The notes under the pieces are model-generated. The model saw only the letters and a list, made by a program, of their open reading frames with translations, searched no databases and was not told where the DNA came from. A DNA stretch of 64,000 nucleotides from Chromatiales bacterium (ex Bugula neritina AB1) (GTDB lineage Bacteria; Pseudomonadota; Gammaproteobacteria; Granulosicoccales; Granulosicoccaceae), in contig MDLA01000140.1 in assembly GCA_001730015.1 (NCBI GenBank), positions 21,600 to 85,599 of the forward strand. Direction: 5' to 3'. Position numbers and translations under genes: made by a program. This document shows, in pieces, positions 10,356 to 16,658 of this stretch; positions within the stretch are counted from its first letter, which is position 1, and each line of letters begins with the position of its first letter.

Positions 10356-11240
10356 TCACCCTAGCTCTAAAGTACAGACGCCGTAGATTTTACCCGGCGT
10401 CGCCGGCAGTGGCTCGCCGCGGTACATTCGTGCCGTCTCAAAGACTGGCTGAAATCCGTTACTCGATGCCAGTAACACCGCTTCAGAATTCAGTTCCGGC
10501 ACATCAATCGAGATGAACCGGGCTTTAACGGTGTTGGTCAGTCGCACCAGCAGCTGCTTTGCGATTGCACTGTCGTTCGCCAGAAGCGGTCCGATTTTGT
10601 AGTTTTCTCTGCACGCACGAATACTACCGCAGGCAACGATTTCCGCATCAGATCGGCGCTCGGCAATCAAAGTTTTTCTAGAACCGGTATTGGTAAACCA
10701 GTGCGTTAAATAAGTTCTTCGCTCAACGCCACCGATTGATCGATCAAACTCGATCAGTCGATCAAGATCAGCTGCAACCACCTCACGAAAGTTGACGCTC
10801 TCAGTCTTTTGAGAAATAGCTTCGCTCAGCCATAGAGAGGGAACCGCCCCGCTATAGCGGATATTGCGATAGGCCAGTTCGAATCCAGAGCGACGATAGT
10901 TAGCTTGCTGATCAACCACACCATCAAGCGCGACAATACAATCGCCAAGATAGCTCATGCCGTGCTGCCATACTTTCCAGCCCAGACCCTGCCCGCGGTA
11001 GGCTGGCTGGCAAAGATATAAACCGAGAAATCCGTACGCGCGCCCACCAGACACCTGCCCCTGCTTAACGACGGAAACAGCTGCCACAGGTAGATTATCG
11101 ACTGTGGCCACATAAAAACCTTCGGGATCTGCCGAATAAAAAGCTTCTGCGTCGTCCAGCCCTGGATTCCAACCCTCAGCCGCAGCCCAATCGAGTATCA
11201 TTTCGACCTCCCGGGCAGTCGCTTTTCTACAGTTGTCCAT
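10356..11240 (-). CDS. GNAT-family N-acetyltransferase with C-terminal Acetyltransf_18-like domain
   Basis: Predicted acetyltransferase of 294 residues. The N-terminal GNAT domain (about 1-140) has the acetyl-CoA loop with RGQGLG at 82-87 preceded by YLCQPAY. The C-terminal half (about 150-290) ends with SSNGFQPVFETARMYRGEPL and a final LELG, which resembles the second domain of YitI-like GNAT proteins. The substrate is unknown. It is convergent with the ETF-QO gene (17 nt between stops) and divergent from the ABC importer genes, with 280 nt between starts. No functional link to either neighbour is evident. Confidence 0.8.
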   Translation of the reverse strand: MDNCRKATAREVEMILDWAAAEGWNPGLDDAEAFYSADPEGFYVATVDNLPVAAVSVVKQGQVSGGRAYGFLGLYLCQPAYRGQGLGWKVWQHGMSYLGDCIVALDGVVDQQANYRRSGFELAYRNIRYSGAVPSLWLSEAISQKTESVNFREVVAADLDRLIEFDRSIGGVERRTYLTHWFTNTGSRKTLIAERRSDAEIVACGSIRACRENYKIGPLLANDSAIAKQLLVRLTNTVKARFISIDVPELNSEAVLLASSNGFQPVFETARMYRGEPLPATPGKIYGVCTLELG

Positions 11241-11520
11241 GGTTTAATTCCTTCGAGGCATGTCATCTCACATTGGTGAAACATCATTTCCAGTTTGACA
11301 TGAAACAGATAGGTCGGCAAAAATGGTAACAAACGGAGATTACGTTCACGGTGGATTTTCGTCTCGTGTCGAAAACGTTTCATTTACTCATGGAAAAAAC
11401 TGCTGTGAAATTCAGATCCAAATACAACATTGCTCGCTTCGTGGCTAAGCAAAGCCGGCATGTAAAACCTACAACAGATCTGTTGCTCAGGCCATCACCC
11501 CTTTAACGCGAGAATACTCG

Positions 11521-12498
11521 ATGACAGACAACACGCTGGAGCTTACCCGCGTCACCAAGCAATTCGGTCGCAACGTAGTGGCCGTTGACAACTTCAGCGA
11601 ATATTTTGAATCAGGCAGTTATATCTGTCTTCTCGGGCCGTCAGGCTGCGGAAAAACCACGACCCTGCGTATGATTGCCGGGCACGAGTCAACTACCAGC
11701 GGCGACATTAAACTCGGTGGTAAAAGCATTGTTTCGCTGCCACCGGCAAAACGTGGCACAGCGATGATGTTTCAAAACTACGCGCTGTTTCCGCACCTGA
11801 GCGTAAAGGACAACGTAGCGTTCAGCCTGAAGATGCTCAAGGTCGATAAAGCAATCCGCCACCGCAAGGCCCTGAATTTACTTGGTATGGTCCATATGGA
11901 ACGCTTCGCCGATCGATTACCCGATCAGCTATCGGGTGGGCAGCAACAACGTGTCGCACTGGCACGAGCGCTGATAACCGAACCGGCGGTACTGCTTCTG
12001 GATGAACCGCTATCCGCACTCGACCCTTTCCTGCGCATCAAAATGCGCAGTGAGCTGGCCCGGTTGCAGAGTGAACTAGGCATAACCTTCGTCCATGTCA
12101 CGCACAGCCAGGACGAGGCACTGGCTCTCTCTGATCGGGTCGTGCTGATGAACAATGCAGTGATTGAACAGTCAGGTACTCCTGAAGAAATTTTCAACGC
12201 ACCGCAAACTGAATTCGTCGCGCGTTTCATGGGCGGCCACAATGTGGTAAAAGTTGATAACCGGATGTATGCCCTGCGCACAGATAAAACCCGTTTATCG
12301 GCCGCTCCCGGCGACTGGCCGGGTGTTGTCAGCCACACCGAATTTCTAGGGCGTTCGGTTGAAATTGTAGTAACCCGCGAAGACCACCCCGAAGTAACTG
12401 TCACCCTGACTGACGACGAATTTCGTCAACATTCCTGGATGACCGGCGACGCCGTCGGTGTACACTGGCGTAGTGAAGATTTGCACACTTTATCTTGA
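11521..12498 (+). CDS. ABC importer ATP-binding subunit, PotA family
   Basis: Cytoplasmic ATPase of a polyamine/opine-type ABC importer. Walker A is GPSGCGKT (39-46), the signature LSGGQQQR is at 137-144, and Walker B LLLDEP ends near 163, followed by the D-loop SALD and switch histidine (VTHSQDEA). The C-terminal part after about residue 230 is a short TOBE-like regulatory domain. At 325 residues it is slightly short for PotA. It begins a four-gene set with binding protein and two permeases. The substrate is not established; spermidine/putrescine-type compounds are the family default. Confidence 0.93.
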   Translation: MTDNTLELTRVTKQFGRNVVAVDNFSEYFESGSYICLLGPSGCGKTTTLRMIAGHESTTSGDIKLGGKSIVSLPPAKRGTAMMFQNYALFPHLSVKDNVAFSLKMLKVDKAIRHRKALNLLGMVHMERFADRLPDQLSGGQQQRVALARALITEPAVLLLDEPLSALDPFLRIKMRSELARLQSELGITFVHVTHSQDEALALSDRVVLMNNAVIEQSGTPEEIFNAPQTEFVARFMGGHNVVKVDNRMYALRTDKTRLSAAPGDWPGVVSHTEFLGRSVEIVVTREDHPEVTVTLTDDEFRQHSWMTGDAVGVHWRSEDLHTLS

Positions 12499-12530
12499 GT
12501 GAAACCATTTTTACAACAGAGGAAAGAATT

Positions 12531-13826
12531 GTGAAAAAAACAGAAACCCCCGATACGATGAGCCCGAAAGGCAGTCAGCGCCGAACTTTTCTAAAAGGCG
12601 CCAGTGCTGCCGTTGCCGCCGGAACTATTACCGGTGCGCCAATGATCTGGGCACAGAACATTAAGAATGTGACCCTGCGCCAATTCGGTACGGGAGTATC
12701 AAATCTTAACGACGTCGCCAATAAGGTGAAAGAAGACCTTGGCTTCACACTCGAGATGACGGCACTCGACTCCGACACAGTAGCCCAGCGCGCGGCCACT
12801 CAGCCGAAATCATTTGATATCGCAGACATCGAATACTGGATCTGTAAAAAGGTCTGGCCTGCCGGCAATCTGCAGCCCATGGATACCTCAAAAATCGCTA
12901 ACTACGATAAGATCGTGGGTATCTTCCGCAATGGCAAGCTCAACCCCGATAGTGTTATTGCACAGGGCACAGCACCTCACAGCGTTGGCTTTGTAGACGG
13001 ACCGAATGGCAAAAAATTCGTCGATAACGAATCGGGCTGGATGACACTGATTCCAACTATCTATAATGCCGATACGCTCGGTATCAGGCCCGACCTGATC
13101 GGTCGTGAGATTTCCACCTGGGCCGAGTTGCTGAACCCGGAATTCAAAGGCAAAGCATCGATCCTGGATATCTCTTCAATCGGAATTATGGACGCGGCAA
13201 TGGTCTGCGAAGCAATGGGTGAGATCACCTACGGCGACAAAGGCAACATGACCCGTGATGAAATCGACAAGACCATGGCAATCTTCACAGAAGCGAAGAA
13301 AAACGGACAATTTCGCGCATTCTGGAAATCGTTTGATGAGAGCGTGAATCTGATGGCATCCGGAGAGGTTGTAATTCAGTCCATGTGGTCACCGGCAATC
13401 ACCGCGGTAAGATCCAAAGGTATCCCCTGTGTCTATCAGCCACTCAAAGAGGGCTATCGTTCATGGGGTGGTGGACTAGGTCTATCAAAGAATCTCTCGG
13501 GGCTGGAACTTGATGCAGCTTATGAATACATAAACTGGTATCTGTCGGGTTGGGTCGGTGGCTACCTGATGCGCCAGGGCTATTACTCTGCTGTACCCGA
13601 AACCAGCAAAAACTTCATGTCCGATGACGAATGGGGTTTCTGGTTTGAAGGCAAGCCGGCTCAGGGTGATATCGTTAATCCGCAAGGCGTTGTAATGGAA
13701 AAAGCCGGTGCTACACGCGACGGTGGATCCTTCCAGGATCGTATGGGTCGTGTCGCTTGCTGGAATGCGGTAATGGATGAGAACCAGCACATGGTTAGAA
13801 AGTGGAACGAATTTATCGCGGCTTAA
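12531..13826 (+). CDS. Periplasmic substrate-binding protein with Tat signal, PotD/PotF-like
   Basis: Solute-binding component of the importer. The N-terminus carries a twin-arginine motif RRTFLKG followed by a hydrophobic alanine-rich stretch (AAVAAGTITGAPMIWA), so export by Tat is likely. The mature part has the features of extracellular family 1/PotD proteins (GWMTLIPTIYNADTLGI, TWAELLNPEFKGKASI). I chose the GTG at 12531 because GAGGAA sits 6-7 nt before it; the frame extends to a TTG at 12495 that overlaps the ATPase stop but lacks a ribosome site. The length is 431 residues. The chemistry of the ligand cannot be read from the sequence. Confidence 0.92.
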   Translation: MKKTETPDTMSPKGSQRRTFLKGASAAVAAGTITGAPMIWAQNIKNVTLRQFGTGVSNLNDVANKVKEDLGFTLEMTALDSDTVAQRAATQPKSFDIADIEYWICKKVWPAGNLQPMDTSKIANYDKIVGIFRNGKLNPDSVIAQGTAPHSVGFVDGPNGKKFVDNESGWMTLIPTIYNADTLGIRPDLIGREISTWAELLNPEFKGKASILDISSIGIMDAAMVCEAMGEITYGDKGNMTRDEIDKTMAIFTEAKKNGQFRAFWKSFDESVNLMASGEVVIQSMWSPAITAVRSKGIPCVYQPLKEGYRSWGGGLGLSKNLSGLELDAAYEYINWYLSGWVGGYLMRQGYYSAVPETSKNFMSDDEWGFWFEGKPAQGDIVNPQGVVMEKAGATRDGGSFQDRMGRVACWNAVMDENQHMVRKWNEFIAA

Positions 13827-13880
13827 CTGTCACGAACAAAAGCCAGACCCGGACTTTCAACCCGCGGAACATATCGCAAT

Positions 13881-13907
13881 CCCCGCTTGATCCATGAGCG
13901 GGGTTTT
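13881..13907 (+). terminator. Rho-independent terminator or attenuator after the binding-protein gene
   Basis: Seven-bp stem CCCCGCT/AGCGGGG with a 9-nt loop followed by TTTT, 54 nt after the binding-protein stop. It lies inside the operon, before the permease genes, so it probably lowers permease transcript relative to ATPase and binding protein, a common pattern in ABC importers. Confidence 0.75.
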
Positions 13908-14070
13908 GCCGGTCTTGTCTGTACTCACTCATCTTCAGCAGCTGACGCATGAGTTTTTGTGCAATTCCGCAATGCTGTAAATATCGCCGCACGATTGAAT
14001 TGTCCGGGTTCAATTCCCCCTTCTCCTCTCTCTGGTTTTCACAAGGACCTGAAGAGAGACAGGCCACACC

Positions 14071-14097
14071 ATGAACAAAACAATACACTCCGCATGA
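14071..14097 (+). other. Eight-codon leader ORF overlapping the permease start
   Basis: ATG at 14071 with AGG about 7 nt upstream encodes MNKTIHSA and stops with TGA at 14095-14097, overlapping the permease ATG at 14094 as ATGA. The permease ATG has no ribosome site of its own, so translational coupling through this leader is plausible. It may also be chance. Confidence 0.35.
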
Positions 14098-14939
14098 ACT
14101 CCATAAGAAGCTGGTTTCTCGTATCACCTCTAGTGCTGGTACTGAGTTGCTTTCTCGTGTTACCGGTTATCGCCATCGTTGCGGTCAGTTTCTGGGAATC
14201 CAGCGCATATAGCTATAGTCCGGCGTTTATACTTGAAAACTATCAGTATCTACTAAGTTCCAAGGTCACTCTCAGTGTCTACCTGAAAACACTGAAATTC
14301 GCATTTATCACCTGGGCAGTCTGTCTGGTAATCGGTTTCACAGTCGCCTATTTTCTAGCCTTTCACGTGAAATCGCTGTCTCTACAGATTGTGCTGTTTC
14401 TTCTATGTACCATTCCGTTCTGGACATCAAACATCATTCGCATGATTTCCTGGATTCCGTTTCTGGGTCGCAATGGAATTGCCAATACTGTGTTGCAGGA
14501 TCTAGGTGCTATAGATCAACCACTCGAGTGGCTTTTATTTTCAGAATTCGCAGTAATTCTAGCCTTTGTACATTTATTCACGCTGTTTATGATCGTGCCT
14601 ATATTCAATACCATGATGCGACTGGATCGGTCCCTTATAGAAGCGGCACGAGACGCCGGGGCATCGAGCTGGCAGATACTGACCAACGTCATTATACCTC
14701 TCACGAAGCCCGGAATCATGATCGGTTCAATCTTTGTGGTAACGCTTGTTATGGGAGATTTTATCACCGTGCGCTTTATGAGCGGCGGTCAGAGTGCATC
14801 GGTGGGTCGGGTAATATCCAACGAAATCGGATTACTGCAATACCCGGCAGCCTCTGCCAGCGCCGTTGTATTGTTAATTACCGTGCTAATGATGATATCA
14901 ATCATGCTGAGATTCGTTGATATCAGGAAGGAACTATAA
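14094..14939 (+). CDS. ABC importer permease subunit, PotB family
   Basis: Inner-membrane permease of 281 residues with about six hydrophobic segments, the first right after the start (SWFLVSPLVLVLSCFLVLP). The conserved EAA loop that contacts the ATPase is visible at EAARDAGASSWQILTNVIIP, about residues 182-201. The frame extends 45 codons further upstream, but that stretch is hydrophilic, unlike any permease N-terminus, and includes the terminator region, so the ATG at 14094 is used. It stops 1 nt before the next permease start. Confidence 0.92.
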   Translation: MNSIRSWFLVSPLVLVLSCFLVLPVIAIVAVSFWESSAYSYSPAFILENYQYLLSSKVTLSVYLKTLKFAFITWAVCLVIGFTVAYFLAFHVKSLSLQIVLFLLCTIPFWTSNIIRMISWIPFLGRNGIANTVLQDLGAIDQPLEWLLFSEFAVILAFVHLFTLFMIVPIFNTMMRLDRSLIEAARDAGASSWQILTNVIIPLTKPGIMIGSIFVVTLVMGDFITVRFMSGGQSASVGRVISNEIGLLQYPAASASAVVLLITVLMMISIMLRFVDIRKEL

Positions 14940-14940
14940 G

Positions 14941-15798
14941 ATGGATGAAAAAAAGGGCCTTGGATTCTATCTGCTCGCGGCGTTTTTTACGCTGTTTGTT
15001 ATTTTTCTCTACGGACCAACAATCACAATTGCAATACTTTCGTTCCAGGGCCCTCACGGCGGCCTGACCTTTCCCATGAATGGCGTATCGATGCACTGGT
15101 TTCACAACCTGTTTGAGCAACAGGCAGTCGGCGATATATGGGGGTCTTTCAGACGCTCTTTCGCACTGGGACTGATGGTCATGATCATAACGGTGGTAGT
15201 CGCGGTGATGGCGGGCCTGGCGTTCAGACGGCAGTTCTTTGGATCAACCGTTATTTTCTATCTGGTCGTCGGAAGCCTGATTATCCCCTCAATACTCATT
15301 TCACTGGGCGTGGGAATTTTGTTCAACCAACTTGACTGGGACGTACACTGGTCCACCTCCGGGCTTGGTTCACAGCTTACGTGGACGCTGCCTTTCGGCC
15401 TTCTAATTATGTTTGCGGTGTTCAATCGATTTAATCCATCTTACGAGGAAGCCGCGCGAGACCTTGGCGCAAGCAACCTGCAAACTGTCTGGCACATTGT
15501 GCTTCCGCTGATTGCCCCGAGCCTGATCGGGGTTGCCCTGTTTGGATTTACCTTGTCCTACGATGAGTTTGCCCGCACCCTGCTTACCGCTGGCAGTTAC
15601 AACACCTTACCGCTTGAAATCTACGGCATGACTACCAGCGTAACCACGCCGGTGCTTTACGCGCTTGGCACCCTGACCACCATTTTTTCGTTTATTGTGA
15701 TCGGTTTGTTTATCGCCATTTTGTGGATACTAAAGCGGCGGGAAAAGCAGAGCAGGCATAACGCCGGCGCCGATACATCAGGTTTGTCCAGCGTATAA
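14941..15798 (+). CDS. ABC importer permease subunit, PotC family
   Basis: Second inner-membrane permease, 285 residues, about six membrane segments (first: FYLLAAFFTLFVIFLYGPTI). The EAA loop is EEAARDLGASNLQTVWHIVL, about residues 170-189. The start at 14941 has AGGAA 7 nt upstream, and the preceding gene ends at 14939. The C-terminus is a short charged tail (LKRREKQSRHNAG). It is the last gene of the importer operon; a weak AT-rich inverted repeat follows at 15840-15858. Confidence 0.92.
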   Translation: MDEKKGLGFYLLAAFFTLFVIFLYGPTITIAILSFQGPHGGLTFPMNGVSMHWFHNLFEQQAVGDIWGSFRRSFALGLMVMIITVVVAVMAGLAFRRQFFGSTVIFYLVVGSLIIPSILISLGVGILFNQLDWDVHWSTSGLGSQLTWTLPFGLLIMFAVFNRFNPSYEEAARDLGASNLQTVWHIVLPLIAPSLIGVALFGFTLSYDEFARTLLTAGSYNTLPLEIYGMTTSVTTPVLYALGTLTTIFSFIVIGLFIAILWILKRREKQSRHNAGADTSGLSSV

Positions 15799-15839
15799 AG
15801 CTATCGAATACAACGGGGATCTGTAGCGCTATTCAAAGC

Positions 15840-15858
15840 CGAATTTGAAAAAAATTCG
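15840..15858 (+). terminator. Weak AT-rich hairpin after the importer operon
   Basis: Arms CGAATTT and AAATTCG with a GAAAA loop, 42 nt after the last permease stop and followed by ATTTAAG. The stem is AT-rich and the T-run is poor, so termination efficiency is doubtful. Confidence 0.3.
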
Positions 15859-15870
15859 ATTTAAGAGCAT

Positions 15871-16031
15871 TTATCATACTTTAGGGGAATAGATCTTTGA
15901 GCCCTCACCCCAGTACTATAACCAGCAGTTAGGGAGCAGTAGCAGTAAAACATGTCCAGGCCCGCCAGCTTAGAGACACTATGGAATCAGGACTATCAGT
16001 ATGCACAGGGAAGTGCAAACATTAGTACCCC
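15871..16031. repeat. Copy 1 of a ~160-bp direct repeat unit
   Basis: It matches 16327-16485 at a constant offset of 454-456 nt. Identical blocks are ATCATACTTT...GGGGAAT near the left end, GAGCAGTAGCAGTAAA before the ATG, 15 nt starting at the ATG, and a 23-nt block centred on position 16005. Over the 65 nt from the ATG I count 53 matches. Compared with copy 2, the GGGG...CCCC inverted repeat at the left end is eroded and the -10-like box reads TATAAC. The function is unknown. Confidence 0.75.
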
Positions 16032-16044
16032 GGATTATCGGTAA
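15952..16044 (+). CDS. Possible 30-residue small ORF in repeat copy 1
   Basis: Starts MSRPASLETLWNQDYQYAQG and ends after PDYR. GGAG lies about 13 nt upstream, rather far for a ribosome site. The same peptide start (MSRPA, then W, then DYQYAQGSA) occurs in copy 2. Between the two copies substitutions fall 3, 4 and 6 times at codon positions 1, 2 and 3, so evidence for protein-level selection is weak. It may be a real micro-protein, the 5' remnant of a duplicated gene, or noncoding. I do not recognise the sequence. Confidence 0.25.
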   Translation: MSRPASLETLWNQDYQYAQGSANISTPDYR

Positions 16045-16326
16045 TCCTAAAGAGCCACAGACATCACGTCTTGCACCCTTCTCGCCGCGTGGCCATCGAC
16101 ATATCAATCACCACCGCAATTTTTGTTTCCAAATTGATACAATCAATCTGGTTAAGCTTCATGAAAGTGAGAGCTATATCGCATTTTGTGCATTCGATGT
16201 GGCGAAAAAGCAAAAAATCTACAGCTTCTTTACAAATACAGAAAACAGCGTGCAGCCGCAGAAAATAAGGCATTCTGTGCTATTTTCAACAGCTTATTTT
16301 GAGCATGCACAACTATCAGGAAAAAT

Positions 16327-16485
16327 CAATCATACTTTCGGGGAATGGATTTTCCATTCCCCATGCCACTATTATAATGGCTAGTCAGGAGCAGTAGCAG
16401 TAAATGATGTCCAGGCCCGCCGGCTATGTGACTACCTGGAGCAAGGATTATCAGTATGCACAGGGAAGTGCGACTTTACTACCCC
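16327..16485. repeat. Copy 2 of the ~160-bp direct repeat unit
   Basis: This is the better-preserved copy. It holds a perfect inverted repeat of 10-nt arms (GGGGAATGGA at 16340-16349 and TCCATTCCCC at 16353-16362, loop TTT). A TATAAT box lies 10 nt further on at 16373-16378, then GAGCAGTAGCAGTAAA, then the ATGATG of a short ORF. The order palindrome, -10-like box, ribosome-site-like GGAG and ORF suggests an expression unit with an operator or RNA hairpin. No good -35 is visible. Confidence 0.75.
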
Positions 16486-16658
16486 GTTTTAAATATTGTC
16501 TGCCCGCGCCAAAACCTGACCGGACACACACTACTTGCTCCGCCTACTTTACACGCTATACCGATCAAAACCGGCCAGCGACGACAGCTTATCAGCCCCC
16601 CCCACAACCGCGTAGCTTGATTCTCCACCAACGAGATATTCCTCAGCAACGTTTTTAA
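16404..16658 (+). CDS. Possible 84-residue ORF in repeat copy 2, antisense to the M16 gene end
   Basis: Starts MMSRPAGYVTTWSKDYQYAQ, sharing MSRPA...W..DYQYAQGSA with the short ORF in copy 1. Beyond residue 26 the two diverge completely. The last 110 nt run antisense to the 3' end of the M16 peptidase gene, so only the first third is independent sequence. The product is not recognised. The ORF may be an extended remnant and not a true gene. Confidence 0.25.
   Translation: MMSRPAGYVTTWSKDYQYAQGSATLLPRFKYCLPAPKPDRTHTTCSAYFTRYTDQNRPATTAYQPPPQPRSLILHQRDIPQQRF

Larger units (their letters stand above)
15799..16403. other. Long interval without a recognised gene between importer and M16 peptidase
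   Basis: This interval holds repeat copy 1, then about 280 nt (16045-16325) of AT-richer sequence without an identifiable product, then the left part of repeat copy 2. A 127-codon open frame at 16001-16384 crosses the region but has no family features and starts inside the repeat in a different frame from the small ORF. No tRNA, insertion-sequence end or transposase fragment was recognised. Confidence 0.6.

Noticed and set aside
13959..14093. Upstream extension of the first permease reading frame
   Set aside because: Hydrophilic and unlike a permease start; the ATG at 14094 precedes the first membrane segment directly.
16001..16384. 127-codon open frame between the two repeat copies
   Set aside because: It starts inside repeat copy 1 in another frame, has no ribosome site or family features, and the matching frame in copy 2 has an unrelated continuation.
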